Notes under the pieces: model-generated
Told to the model about the DNA's origin: nothing
Database searches by the model: none
What the model saw: the letters and a program-made list of their open reading frames with translations, nothing else
Translations under genes and position numbers: made by a program
In this document: positions 1 to 12,041 of the stretch, one piece after another
Numbering within the stretch: position 1 is the first letter of the stretch
Layout of the letters: each line of letters starts with the position of its first letter
DNA from: Proteles cristata cristata
Lineage: Eukaryota; Chordata; Mammalia; Carnivora; Hyaenidae
DNA length: 64,000 nucleotides
Assembly: GCA_017311185.1 (NCBI GenBank)
Contig: JAESUZ010001519.1
Location: forward strand, 124,001-188,000
Direction: 5' to 3'

Positions 1-155
1 ATGGTGCATAGAGAATGTCTCTTGGCTCAGCAAATAATGATTAGAGCCTGAAGATGGGAGATAAAAGAGACCATACACTTCATGCCCTTCAAGTTCCTGA
101 ATGATACAGAAATGTAGCCAAAGAGGCCGGACCCATGCAGCTACTTTCCATTCCT

Positions 156-379
156 TTTTTTTTTTTTTTTAATGTTTTATTTATTTCTAGGAGAGAGAGA
201 GAGACAGCGTGAGCAGTGGAGGGCCAGAGAGAGAGGGAGGTACAGAATCTGAAGCAGGCTCCAGGCTCCGAGCTGGCAGTCAGCACAGAGCCCGACGCGG
301 GGCTCGAACCCACGAACCGCGAGATCATGACCTAAGCGAAAGTCGGACGCTTTACCGACTAAGCCACCCAGGCGCCCCG
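156..379 (-). mobile_element. CAN-SINE, young 'GGCAG-insert' subfamily
   Basis: Full-length, poly(T) first. Perfect 16-bp target duplication GCTACTTTCCATTCCT at 140-155 and 380-395. Pol III B box intact (antisense GGGCTCGAACC at 300-310). Carries the CTGGCAGTCAGCACAG variant. Confidence 0.95.
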
Positions 380-395
380 GCTACTTTCCATTCCT

Positions 396-1764
396 AAGAG
401 GGGCAAGCGGCTGCCAGTGACGGCCTCCCACAAAGGCAGACTGTGTCTGAATGAGAGGCATCGTGTTCTCCACTGAAGTCTTCTGACAGTCAGGATTCCT
501 CTCACCGTTTGGTAGGAAATGCCACATCTCGGAATGGGCTAAAAAGCAGCCAGTGCCAGATGCCTCGGGCTTACTTCTGCTGCCCCTGAACTGCCTCTCC
601 ATCTAAGGATGGAATTACACAAGCACTGGGGTTGATTTTCAGCTATTAGAATCATCAGTTAAGCCTTACCTTTTCCTTCCTCAATACGCGTGCACACACA
701 CACACACACACATACACACCCCTTGAACGAACTTGTGGGCAGAAGCTAGTGTGAGGGGTGGAATCATCATCTCAGCTACTGGAATTCCACACAAATTTAA
801 TATGGTTAAAGATGAGACTAACTATACTTGCATACGTGTGTCACAGTACAATTAAGTATAAATAACAGAAGAGGGAGATGGAATGGGAGAAAAAGATCAA
901 GTAAAGGAGGGGGAGATGAATAGTCTCATCTCACAAAGGAGAACATCAGAAGACTATCGATAGGAAATTAAACAAGAAACAAAGACATACATGTTTATAG
1001 GTAACCAAGAAAGAAGCTATACTATCACCGCAGCGATATAACTACAGTGAGAGATATACAATCTGCATCATCTACATCTGATTAATCAGAGAAGAGGCAG
1101 GAACATCACACTTCCCCTTAGGGACGTGGAGGTAACCACCACTGGGTGTAGAAACAGGACACAGGAAGATCAGTGATGCTTCCATGATAAGACTTCCCCT
1201 GCTAGAATCTTTAAAGACTATTTCTATTTAGCTCTAGCTCTCTCTCTTTTTGATAACATATGAAGGGAAGCTCATTAAAGTTCACTTGTAAATATAAAAC
1301 ATGGTTTGCAGGATTCTAGTTTTAAAAATGAAACACACACACAAAAATGAAATACACGTACGAGATCCCCGAGTCGATCTCCCATATTTTTGAGATGAAT
1401 AACCTGCGCTTAAGAGAGAAGTGACTCATAATTTAGAGAGAAGTCCACACAACTAGTCAGTGTCAAGCACATGTCACCTATCTTTACCTCTGACATCCAG
1501 GCTTATCCCGCAAATCCTGCAGTTAATTCTGTTCTGCGGAAATCAGGTATTTCATTTTTGTTTCCCTTCTTCAGCAATAGCAGTAAATTATAAGGTTCTC
1601 AAATTCTAAATCAGATAGGAGACCAGATAACCTCCAATATCTTTATGAGATTCTTAAGAAATTAGATCATAGGTAAACTGATAACCCCAAGTGTCCACAC
1701 TCTCTAATAAATTATGCTGTGTTCATTCAGTATTCCATGTTCTTGGTGGGTTACTAGGTGATAT
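396..1764. other. Unique intergenic DNA
   Basis: Apart from the (CA)n at 693-712, no gene, RNA or recognisable mobile element is seen. The minus-strand frame 381-602 shows no family features. Confidence 0.6.
693..712. repeat. (CA)n microsatellite
   Basis: Ten CA units, then an interrupted CATACACACC. Confidence 0.95.
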
Positions 1765-2110
1765 AGTTCAGGCCACTGTAACGAATGACCCTAGAATGGG
1801 TGGCTTAAACAAGTCCCTGTTTCTCACAGTTCTGGATGGTGGGAAGTTCAAGGTAGAGGTGCCCACAGATGGCGTCCAGGTTCCTGTTGGCCTCTCACAG
1901 GGAGGACAGAAGAGCGGAAGCAGGCTCTCTTGTGGCTCTTTCATGGGTATTAACACCTTAATTAATTAAGTCGAACCTTCACGATGTCATCTAATCCCGG
2001 TTACTTCCAAAAGGTTCAGCTTCCCAATACCATTAAATTGGGGACTAGATTTCAACATATGAATTCTAACAGCGGGAAGACACACTTGGTCCACAACACT
2101 AGGCTTCTGA
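1765..2110. mobile_element. Ancient interspersed repeat, family unresolved
   Basis: The series GGGTGGCTTAAACAAG, CTCACAGTTCTGGATGG, GATGTCATCTAATCCCGGTT and TTTCAACATATGAATTCT matches a common old mammalian repeat. I cannot say by eye which LTR or LINE family it is. The reading frame 1691-1969 is inside it and is not a gene. Confidence 0.55.
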
Positions 2111-2266
2111 AAATGTAAGTTGTATGCAAAAGTACAGATATGGGAAATAAATGCCCTGAATCTCTGATTCTGATATTCGGAGGCACAGAGGACAAGCCTA
2201 TATTTTGAACTGTAATTATAGAACCTAAGGCCACTTATTAGGGATTATTACTCTTGGGGTAATTAA

Positions 2267-2268
<2 letters not shown>

Positions 2269-2317
<49 letters not shown>
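2269..2317. repeat. (AC)24 microsatellite
   Basis: Uninterrupted AC repeat, about 24 units; length and purity make it likely to be polymorphic. Confidence 0.97.
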
Positions 2318-2318
<1 letters not shown>

Positions 2319-2440
2319 CTTGGAAGATAATTTGTCTGAATTATCTGATATTCTTGGCAGTTTAAAGTAATATGCAAAAAAAAAAACCATGATAATATTT
2401 ACCTATTTACCTCTTTGGCCAGTTTTGGTTCATTTTAAAA

Positions 2441-2634
2441 ACATTTATCAATATTTATGTATTTATTTTAAAAGCAAGCAAGAAAGAGAGAGCACGAGCA
2501 GGGGAGGGGCAGAGAAAGAGGATCCCAAGAAGGACGGAGCCCAGCACGGAGCCTGACTCAGGCTCAATCCCAGTGAAACCACAACCTGAGCCAGAATCAA
2601 GACGCTCAACTAACTGAGTCAACTGGGTGCCCCT
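2441..2634 (-). mobile_element. CAN-SINE, old
   Basis: Diverged copy ending GGGTGCCCCT; B box destroyed. Possible target duplication TCATTTTA-AAA at 2430-2440 and from 2635. Confidence 0.85.
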
Positions 2635-2647
2635 CATTTTATAAAAG

Positions 2648-3796
2648 TAGAGATAGCTCCCTCAGGGGCCTCGCTGATCCACATGTTGGTATTGGAAGTG
2701 AATGAAGAGCAGAAACACCAGAAACACATAATCATCTGATTTTCTACAACTACATGGAGATACTTCACCACCACACCACCCCCAGTTCCCTAGAAGATCC
2801 TACCTGTCATTAGAGGAATTAATCATCAAGAGGAGACACAAACTGTACTGTTTAGAAATATCCAAACTAAGCAAAGCTATAGAGGAGTTTAGGCTGAACT
2901 CGCCTTTCTGAAATAATTAGAATCTCTACTCGTTTGGCTTAGACACCAACCTACACCGCAATGGTGACCCGGGCTTCAAAGGTCTGCCTGGAGCTGGTTG
3001 AGGCCTTTGCCGATTCTGCACAATAGCCCAGCCCTGCTTCCTTCCTTATCCTTCTGGGAGCTGTGGGGGCTGCCTGCTAAGTCTGGACACATGCTCTCCA
3101 GTTTGTCGGCGTCCACCCAGATCTACGTATTCCTTCGTGTTACTTGCCTGGCCACGGGCTTTTGAGCTTCCGATCCCCTCTGTGGAGGAACTGTAGTGGT
3201 GTCCTTTACAAATGGCCTCCTTCCAGGCTTTGAACTGCTGTACCTGAGTTACACTAAAAAAGCATCAACTCAAAGTCAGAACACGAAGGTTCGACTCCAG
3301 AATTCCATACAGAAGGGAAGGACAGCAATGGAACAAAAAAAAACTGGGCTCAGGTCGTTCTTCTAACTGAGCTGCAGAGCAAATATGTGCATGTTTTTGG
3401 GTCTGCCTTGGGGGGGCTGATGGGTAATAGTGGGGTGCCCTTCACACCATCGTTTGGCATTGACCCCTGCTCAAACTCAGCTCTGCCAAGATCTAAGTAT
3501 GTGTTCTTGGACTTTCAATGTCTATGCCTTAGGTTTCCACAACAGAACCCATGAGGGTATACTAGAGGCTGGCTACCCTGAGTCCAGCCCCCAAAACAAA
3601 CACCATCCGCATGATCTGGGAGCTAATAAAAAGCATCTAGGAGCGCGGGTCTCACTGGAGATCCTGGGACTCAGCACCTATATGTTCACAAGACCCTCAG
3701 CTGATTTATGTGCGCATTAGAATTTGAGCAACAGTCAGCTAGATATGCCAAGTTCCCTCCGTGATGAGTCAGCCTCATGAATTTGAGAGATCACAA
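2648..3796. other. Unique intergenic DNA
   Basis: Mixed-composition sequence, no recognisable repeat. The 96-codon plus-strand frame 3430-3720 has no domain or homology I can see. Confidence 0.6.
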
Positions 3797-3995
3797 CACT
3801 GGGATTTGAGAGCCTGAAATTGGAACTCTTTTTCTGCTACCATAGTATCTATGTGCCATTGGAGAAATGACTGGACTTCCTCACATCTGCCAAATTAGGG
3901 ATATTAATACATGCTTTATGAGGCTGATGTGGTGATGATAAATTATGAAGCACCTACCACAATGCCTGGTATATGCTAGGAACTGAACACATTTT
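3797..3995 (-). mobile_element. MIR SINE fossil, antisense
   Basis: Shows the antisense MIR order: CTGGGATTTGAGAGCCTG, GGAGAAATGACTGGACTTCC, GGGATATTAATACATGCTTT, CACAATGCCTGGTATATGCT. Confidence 0.6.
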
Positions 3996-4157
3996 AATTC
4001 TCCTTCCTTGCCAGCTCTCTCCTGCAGAACCACTATTTTGTGAATCTGTGGTATCTTATTTCCTGCCAGAGACTCATTTCCTACCACCAAGGCCCCCAAC
4101 TTCAGAAGAAAATAAAGTATCAGATCTTGCAAAAGTCACATAAAATTCTAAAAGCTA

Positions 4158-4377
4158 GGGGCGCCTAGGTGGCTCAGTTGGTTGGGTGTCCGACTTCAGC
4201 TCAGGTCATGATCTCACGGTTCGTGGGTTCGCGCCCCGTGTCGGGCTCTGTGCTGACAGCTCAGAGCCTGCAGCTGCTTCGAATTCTGTGTCTCCCTCTC
4301 TTTCTGACCCTCCCCTGCTCACACTGCCTCTCTTTCTCTCAGAAATAAATAAAACATTAAAAACATTTTTTTAAAAA
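4158..4377 (+). mobile_element. CAN-SINE
   Basis: Full-length from GGGGCGCCTAGGTGGC to an A-rich tail. Perfect 15-bp duplication AAATTCTAAAAGCTA at 4143-4157 and 4378-4392. Confidence 0.95.
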
Positions 4378-4392
4378 AAATTCTAAAAGCTA

Positions 4393-7300
4393 ATAGTTAC
4401 CAGGTGGCAGCAAGTGGAATTAACCCAAGCCTTGATAGGCAATATCTCTTAGACATAAACCAACCGGCTTCTCCCTCCACTACTGTCAGTTCAGCTAAGA
4501 GACAATCAAGCAAACATTTTTGTTTGTCAAATTATCAAATTGATGCCGTGGCGTGGGGGCCGGATGTGTGGGTCCCTGGTGTGCTGTCTCAAAACAGGGC
4601 AATTGTTGACCCAATTACCTCGTATTTGTTTTTAGTCTTTCGAAGTAACCCTGCAGAAATCTGTTTATTCTTAAGAGTTGTTTGGGGAGAGAAATGTCTC
4701 CCAAGGTATCCTTTTGAAGGCTGTTCCAGTGTATTCTGAGGTGATATGCTTTGTCTTTTACTGAATACGTTATTATTCAAAAATGCTCACTTATCTTTTA
4801 CACCCTTCATTTTGAATTCCACTACAATGTGGCTTTTCTGTGAATCTTTTATGAACAAGGTCTGGTGGGTCCTTTTTAATTGGCTAAGGATGATCAGCAG
4901 AGAGCACTGTCAGAACTCGAGACAGTATTTCTTTTGAAAATCATGGCACCAAACTTTTCCTGGGATGAGATGTCTGGATGTGGGTAAGAACCCACCGTGC
5001 TCTCCTGCCTGCAAGTGCTACCTGAGCCTGACTTGTCAAAACAAGAAGAGCTTTCAAGTCCTCCACTGATAGTCAGATTCCAGAAGGGCTTTGTTTTTCA
5101 ACACTGAATTATTTGTGTTATGCTTCTGACGAAAGGGGTTCAAAGAAGGAAGGGGATTGGAGATCTTTGCTAAGAAAATATTCTTGTAGCGATTCTTCCA
5201 TGAAAAGACTAAGTGGAAGAATCAAATAGAAAATCTTCTGAAAGTTTCTCTTCTGTCATCTTGCAAATCTGGACACAACTTCATTACCCGGTGTGAAGGA
5301 GGAAGCATAAACACACACAGGCACCCACCCGTTGCACGGACACCAGGTCTTGCTCTCCCCCCACCCCTTTGGGTTATTGTCTATCTCAGAGCACTCACGC
5401 TTGAGTACATACTGGCCTCGTCCAAAAATCTTCCTCTGCTCTCTACCTTCCATTCCTTCCCCAAATCTGTGAATATATTCTCAATCCTTTCTCAGCTTAT
5501 ATCACAACACACACAGATGCTTCCCAGGTTTTGCTGTGTACCTTCGGATGGTCCCACTGGCTAGTACGTCTAGAATGCCATTTGCAATTCAAGGTGTTCT
5601 TCAATACCGTAATAAACTTGGAAGTGACACTACAGTCAATATTAGCGTGTACATTTTAATTATAAACTTTCTATGCTATCATACTTACACATTAACAGAA
5701 CTACCTTTTGTCTGATGGGTAAATGTCATTTATTGAGCACAGACATGAAAGGTAACCTTCTGGGGGGAAAAAGAATGCAGCTATTTTTACACTGCTTTTA
5801 AAATCATTTTTAAGAAAAACTGGTATTCAAAATCAAGAGTAAAGTAAAAGTTAAAACTTGGGCAATATTCTGAATGACTTCCTAAGTTAAAGTCAGGGAA
5901 CGCAAGCGGATTCTAGGATCACTCTAAGTTGGACATCATCCAGAAGATTCATTTCCTGCCAAGGTGTCGAGGGAGGTATTCCAGACCTATCACTGCATCA
6001 GCAATTTCTCGATTCTCTATTGTTTTTGGTTCACCACTCTATTTCTCATCAGTATTCCACTGGACACAACAGCCCTCTACTGTTTAAGACATTTAGGGTT
6101 TTTGTTTTTTGTTTTTGGCCAGCTTTGAGAAGTTGTTTTGGACTGGCATAATGGGTCATCAGGACCACACTTCATTATATTACGTTTAACCGCGCCTTAA
6201 TCTTATTTGGGATTTACGATGCACTTACAGATGTTATGATACATATTGTTCTTGGACTTTAGAAAAACTGCTCACAGTCCTCTGTATCTTCGGGAAATCC
6301 TATCCTAGCATACCTAGATATATGTCTTCCCTAAACCTGCCTTCATTCGGGCAAGTCCTAGTCAGTGGTTAATAAGTAGGGCTTTCCCACAGAAAGCCTT
6401 TGCCGCATCAGAAAGAAATTTTATACAGAGTATGGAGCCAGTGCTGTCCACTCTAAACACAGACACCTTCCTGGGAGTCCCTTTCCCTTCTTTTTGAGAT
6501 TCTGATCTGCTTTGGGAGAAAGGCTCATGGGGTCAGGGATAGTTGAAAGACCATGCACAGGGGACAGTTTTTATATCTCTCCTTCACCTAGGAGATTTTT
6601 CATAAGCCTGCTCAGAACCTCTCTGCTTGGCATGCAATACAGAAATAATGGGGTAAGTCTCTCATAAATTGAATTGATCTGACCATGGATTTGAAGTTAC
6701 TGCCTTTCCCACTGAGTTGAAGCCAAATAGAGTTGCCTGCCCAGCTGGCTTTGATCAGTACCACGATACTTTCCTCTCTCTGACTGAAATGCATCCAGTC
6801 CGTAGCATGGGTTTTATTCAATGTTCTTGTTCACTTCACTGGAAATGCTTTAACTCTGGCACCTGCTGGCTGTGAAAGTGATTAGGATTTCATGGGACCA
6901 GAGCATTTCATTTCTAGGAAGACACACCACGGCCCATAAATTAATACAGGATTATGCTTCAGCATTTACTCTGCAGGCTTGTTTTGAACTGAAAAGGAAA
7001 GGCAATTGAAGGATGAGGAAAAAAAGGAGATGATCAGATGAAAAGTGAACAGTTGCACAAAACCTGACAATATGCATTAGCATAAGCGCTTTCTTAGGAG
7101 GAAACCAAGAAACGTGCACCGCTGTGTGCCGTTGATGCTGACAAGCATCATTCCTTCCTCTCAGAACCTGGCTCATCCTTGCTATGGAAAACATCTTGCC
7201 CTCTGCCAGGAGGTAGACGGGTCATCTTCAATCCCTCTGCAGGTCAGAGCCACCACGGCAGCCCCCAAGCATCTGTGTCTAGCTTTTGGGGCATCCCCAC

Positions 7301-7474
7301 CTGGTGCCACATGTAGGAACATCAGAGCCTCCCGGCCAGCACACCCCAAGCTGAGTGCCAACATCCAGAGGAGCGGGAGAATGGCCCCACCAAGCTTCCT
7401 CTTAAGTCTTATTCCCCTAAAGAGTTAAAGGTAATAAAAAACATTGTTGTGACGCACAGCAGCCCAGGAGCCAG
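4393..7474. other. 3 kb repeat-poor intergenic block
   Basis: No CAN-SINE, L1, MIR or L2 recognised across 3.1 kb, and no coding exon. One of the longer insertion-free stretches here. Confidence 0.6.
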
Positions 7475-7720
7475 ATTCAGCCCCCTGCTGGGTTTTGTAT
7501 GGCCTGTGAGCTAAGGATGGCTCTCACATTATTAAATGGTTGCCAATAACCAAAATAACAACAGCGTTTTGTGACATGAGGAAATCGTATGAAGTTTAGG
7601 GGTCCTGTACAGTCTTCTGGAACACAGCCACGCTCATCTGTTTACGTGCCGTCGCTGTCTGAGTTTAGGCTCCAAGAGATCTCTAAAATATTTACCGTGC
7701 GACCCTTTACAGAAAAAGTT
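7475..7720 (+). mobile_element. Ancient non-autonomous hAT-like element
   Basis: Recognised by GTTTTGTGACATGAGGAAAT, CTGGAACACAGCCACGCTCA, and the end TTACAGAAAAAGTTT, which recur together in an old mammalian hAT family. Heavily diverged; exact family not assigned. Confidence 0.55.
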
Positions 7721-7740
7721 TAATTTCCATTTTATTATTC

Positions 7741-7960
7741 TCAACGTTTATTTACTTACTTTTTGAAAAAGAGAGAGAGAGTGTGTGTGTGTACGAGCAG
7801 GGGACAGTCAAAGAGAGAGGAGAGAGAGAGAATCCCAAGTAGGCTCTGCACTGTCAACACAGAGCCCAGCATGGGGCTCGAACTCATGAACCTGTGAGAT
7901 GCTGACCTAAGCCAAAACCAAGAGTCAGACACTTAACTGAATCAGCCATCCAGGTGCCCC
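7741..7960 (-). mobile_element. CAN-SINE
   Basis: Full-length diverged copy ending CCAGGTGCCCC, with a (GA)(GT) microsatellite expansion at 7768-7793. Confidence 0.92.
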
Positions 7961-8189
7961 TTCACTTCTGTTTTAAATCACTAAGTTTTGCATTACGTTG
8001 TCACATGTCAATATGGATTTTGCTAACGGAATGCCTAAGAAACACACTTCTATGTAATAGCTGATCTCTCAGCCACATACCTACATAGTTAAAACTTAAG
8101 AGGAAGCTAACAACTAAGAAAACAAAAAACAAAACAAAGCAAAAAAAAAAAAAAACCTTCCTGAATATATCTCCCATCTATTGCATACA

Positions 8190-8740
8190 AATGGAAACAT
8201 TTTATTCCACTGGGGAACACGATGGATGTAACATTTTGCAGACTCCTACCATATTCGCTCTGGGCCATGGCGATGCAACCGTAAGCAAAAACCCATAAAA
8301 ACTGTGTCCTCCTGGAGCTGACAGTCAAATGAAGAAGAAAGACAGTGATCAACTAATTCCACAACACTATGTGCAGTAGGCTTATCAAAATAATTGCAGA
8401 GAGTACTCGATCATTATTCCAGGAAAATCTGACCTCGCCTGAATGACAGCTAAGTTTCCCCAAAGATGCGACATGTAAGGCAGTGTCATAATGGTGAGTT
8501 CTAGTTAATTGGACAAAACAGGAGGGTGGGGAGTGCTGAGGAAAGTAGCATCTTCCAGACTTTGGGAGCATGGGACATTTGAGAAACTGGGAGATGGGTG
8601 TGAGTGGTGATGAAGAGGGGCCCAAGATTGCGGGTCTTTGTGCACCGTCTTCCTTGTTTTCATTTTTATCTTAAGAATCATTGAAGTATTTTAAGCAAGA
8701 GACATGGGGAAAGAGAAGGTCCTTGGTTTAACGTTGAATG
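8190..8740 (-). mobile_element. L2 LINE fossil, antisense
   Basis: Antisense L2 pattern: GATGCAACCGTAAGCAAAAA, CTCCTGGAGCTGACAGTCAA and, farther on, TTTTAAGCAAGAGACATGGG. Ancient and diverged. The minus-strand frames here are not genes. Confidence 0.5.
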
Positions 8741-10348
8741 TTGTCGGATTCATGTCTGCATCTGTGAGAAAAACAGGTGGCACAAGGCAGGGGGTCAGGC
8801 CCAGAATGGAGGAGAGAGGCTGGTGGTGACCAGTGGTGGGGACGTAAAAACAAAATCATCTCACGACCCAGAAATGCCCTCCATGAAGTTAGCAGAGGAA
8901 GAAACCCTTCTTATTGAGGAAGCATTGAACCACAGTGGGCCGCACGTCTCAGGCAATCCGCTGCGTAGTCGCCGACACAGAAAGCCATCTCACTCCTGTC
9001 TACACTGTTCCCAGGCACCTGCCATCGGTCCTGAGAGAACAGGACCCCCGCGGGCTTCACCAAGCCCCGGGAAGATTCCGGTTGCATGGAAGACAGCCAA
9101 GATCAGGGGCGCCTGGGTGGCTGAGGCAGTTAAGCATCCGACTTCAGCTCAGGTCATGATCTCATGGTTTGTGGGTTCGAGCCCCACATCAGGCTCTGTG
9201 CTGATGGCTCAGAGCCTGTTTCAGATTCTGTGTCTCCCTCTCTCTCTGCCCCTTCCCCACTCATTCTGTCTCTCAAAACTGAATAAACGCTAAAAAAAAA
9301 ATTCAAAAATAAAAAAAAAGACAGCTAAGATCATCACCCTGGCAGTCACCAGGAGGACCTGCCCACTGCGGCCTGGTGGAGGCCCCACAGGGCGATCTGC
9401 CGCGTGCCCCCTCCGTGGGTGCGGTGAAAGGGCCCATCCCCTCCTCACAGGGGAGGGTTGGCCAGGTGTCGTATGACGCACACATTTTAGGTGAAGACAT
9501 ACGAACACTCATGGGACCTAAGACAAGGAACGACAGTCCCACTGGAGACGTTAAGCCCCGCCCAGCTGTGCGGGCCCTGATGTCGGAGGAAACGTCCAGG
9601 CCCCAGGCTGGTTCTGTGCTGCCGGAGGCTGGGCGTCTGAGCCTGCCTTTCCCACCACCAGCCGAGCCCACACAACCCATTACACCTGCGTTCTCAGGAG
9701 ACGTAACTAGAGCTTAAGTGAGAGGACCTTCCAGCACCTGTGGCTCCAGAGTCCAGCCTCACTTTACCAGGTAACTGGAGGGGGGACCATCTATGCCAGC
9801 TAACTGGCTTAATCCAGAGGTGGGGGGGAAACCTTCTCGTATCTTTTTGACAGGGTCCTTGTGCAGTTGGAAGCAGGCACCCCCTAAAATTCTGTTCCTC
9901 CTTCTCACACAAAGCTGGAGATGGGGCGCTAGTCTCTCTAGATGCTTACATGTCACAGATGGTTCCCAAGTCCTTTAGGAAGACATTTCTGGGTCACGAA
10001 ATTGACCAAAGGTCTGTCAAGTTTTCAAAAGAGTCTACGCGTTTCAAACAGAAGACCAAGGGCTTAGAAGTTGTCTGAGGGAAGTGCTCTGGGGGAAAAG
10101 CAGGGAAGAATCTCTTGAAGAGGAGAAGGAGCCTGTTGGTTTTCATTTGTTTCCCTCCTCACCCCTGTGCAAGGGAAAACCGTGCATCTCTAAAAGGGTG
10201 GAGTGTGGGGGAAGAATCACATCCACTCAGTTTAGAAGAAACCAGACAAGCCAGACGTGAGCAGATGAGAAGTGCGGCCTAGGGAACAGGAGGAGGGTGC
10301 CTACGCCGGTAATGCTTCGGGTGACACGCTCCTACCTCTGGAAGCTTC
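8741..10348. other. GC-richer intergenic block around a SINE
   Basis: Excluding the SINE at 9106-9318, this is GC-richer with scattered CpGs, above all 9340-9720. Overlapping frames on both strands (9376-9717 plus, 9303-9680 minus) reflect composition; no protein family recognised. Confidence 0.5.
9106..9318 (+). mobile_element. CAN-SINE
   Basis: Full-length with intact B box GGTTCGAGCCC (9174-9184). Target duplication AGACAGC(C/T)AAGATCA at 9091-9105 and 9319-9333, one mismatch. Confidence 0.95.
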
Positions 10349-10363
10349 TCAGATTTCTCTTCT

Positions 10364-10602
10364 TTTTTTTTTTTAAATTTTTTTTAATTTGTTTTTAATG
10401 TTTTATTTATTTCTAGGAGAGAGAGAGACAGTGTGAGCAGGGGAGGGTCAGAGAGAGAGGGAGTCACAGACTGAAACAGGCTCCAGGCTCTGAGCTGGCA
10501 GTCAGCACAGAGCCCGACGCGGGGCCCGAACCCACGAACCGCGAGATCATGACCTAAGCGAAAGTCGGACGCTTAACCGACTAAGCCACCCAGGCTCCCC
10601 AA
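10364..10602 (-). mobile_element. CAN-SINE, young 'GGCAG-insert' subfamily
   Basis: Perfect 15-bp duplication TCAGATTTCTCTTCT at 10349-10363 and 10603-10617. B box carries GGGCCCGAACC, a change shared with the copy at 39592-39815. Confidence 0.95.
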
Positions 10603-10729
10603 TCAGATTTCTCTTCTTAGGCCTCTACCTTGGGTATCTGTCTTCCGGCGAGCCCTGGCCTGGCCTTTCCATCCTCCACACTTTTCCTCAGCTCTCACCC
10701 ACTCATTATGGCTCCAAGCCTCAGCTACA

Positions 10730-11190
10730 AGCCGGTGACTCTTGATCTGTTCCTCCTGCCTTCCATGTCTCTCTCTGCACCCCGACCCCCCAAACTTGGA
10801 CTCAGAGACAAACATACCTACTGGCACACTCAACTGCGAGTTCAAAATCATTCCACACTCATCAGCTACGTGCGGAACTCACTGTTCTCATCAAATACGT
10901 TCCTTCCTCCATGATTCCTGTCTCAGGGGAGGAAAACACCATTCACCCAATTGTTCAAGACCTTGATATGCTCTTGTCTGTCACCAAATACGGAATCAAT
11001 CCAATTTATCTCCTAAATATTTCACATCCATACATGTCTCTCCTGACCGAAACTGATCGGCAACTCCTTGGATTGGCCATCACTTTCTCTCATGGACATT
11101 ATTCCGAAAACTACCTAACTGATCTTCCAACTTCTACTCATGGTTCTTTTAAGATACATTCTCCAAAACTCAGCCAGAGTGAATTACAAT
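10730..11190 (+). mobile_element. L2 LINE fossil
   Basis: L2-like order of phrases: CACCATTCACCCAATTGTTC, CTGTCACCAAATACGGAATC, TTTATCTCCTAAATATTTCA, CTCTCCTGACCGAAACTGAT. It explains the plus-strand frame 10911-11192. Confidence 0.5.
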
Positions 11191-11420
11191 AACCTGAATG
11201 TGAGAACAGATATAATTTTTTCACAATGACATTGGTGTTAGACTAGAGTGCTAATGTTTAACATGGTTTGAAATGACAAGTCCTTGAAGAAACAGAAGAG
11301 TGACTTTCCTCTGGGAGTTCAGCAGCCTGGATGCTGACACTTTGCTAAGGGCAAACGGCAATCTTGGCCGACGGGCCAGGATCCTGTGAGATGTCTTTAG
11401 CATATGAAAATCCCTTTGGA

Positions 11421-11641
11421 GGGGCCCCTGGGTGGTTCAGTCGGTTAAGCTTCCGACTTGAGCTCAGGTCATGATCTCATGGTCCGTGGGTTTGAGCCTC
11501 GCGTCGGGCTCTGTGCTGACAGCTCAGAGCCTGGAGGCTGTTTCAGATTCTGTGTCTCCCTCTCTCTCTGACCCTCCCTGCTCACACACTCTCTCTCTCT
11601 CTTTCTCAGAAATAAATTAAAAAGTTAAAATTTTTTTCTTA
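11421..11641 (+). mobile_element. CAN-SINE
   Basis: Perfect 14-bp duplication AAAATCCCTTTGGA at 11407-11420 and 11642-11655; ends with a mixed A/T-rich tail. Confidence 0.95.
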
Positions 11642-11732
11642 AAAATCCCTTTGGAAACTTCCTTTATCTCTACCCACCCTCCGCCTCTCCAAGATCTATG
11701 TTAGTAATTATTCTCAAAAGCATATGGGCCAC

Positions 11733-12041
11733 TGATATATGTCTGAAGGGTCCCATGACTGAGGTTTTACCAGAAAGTACTAAATGACCTTATCCTGACA
11801 ACAGCTAGCCCCTCAATGTCCTGGAATCCTTATTTCCAAATTCCCTGAAGGCCTGTGCTGTCCCTAACCACCAGCCCCCCCAACCTGAAGGTATATAATG
11901 AGCCACCCCTCACCACCTCAGGGGGACTCTTTCTGCCCGTGGGTCCTGTCCCCAGGCTTTCCTAAAACCCCCGTTTTGCACTGAAGACCTCTCAAGAATT
12001 CTTTCCTGGTCATCGCTCCAAGCCCCAATATTTCCGCATCA
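11733..12041 (+). mobile_element. Solo LTR of an endogenous retrovirus (class I-like)
   Basis: A 309-bp block starts TG and ends CA. It has a TATA box (GTATATAATG at 11891-11900) followed by a C-rich stretch and a pyrimidine-rich R/U5-like segment typical of gammaretrovirus-related LTRs. The expected AATAAA signal is degraded. No primer-binding site or gag/pol/env sequence flanks it, so internal sequence was lost by LTR recombination. Immediately flanking direct repeats ATATGGG(C)CAC are longer than the usual 4-6 bp. It is a non-coding, inactive relic. Confidence 0.7.

Noticed and set aside
209..397. Open frames running through SINEs (for example 209-397, 12518-12820, 29343-29546, 43668-44033, 50090-50455, 58974-59250)
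   Set aside because: They are translations of CAN-SINE bodies, with recurring peptides such as SGHDL, SSPTSGSVL and SLSLPLPHSLS; not genes.
9303..9717. Overlapping frames of 113-125 codons on both strands
   Set aside because: GC-rich composition makes long frames on both strands; no recognisable domain or splice structure.
10911..11192. 93-codon plus-strand frame
   Set aside because: Falls in an L2-like fossil.
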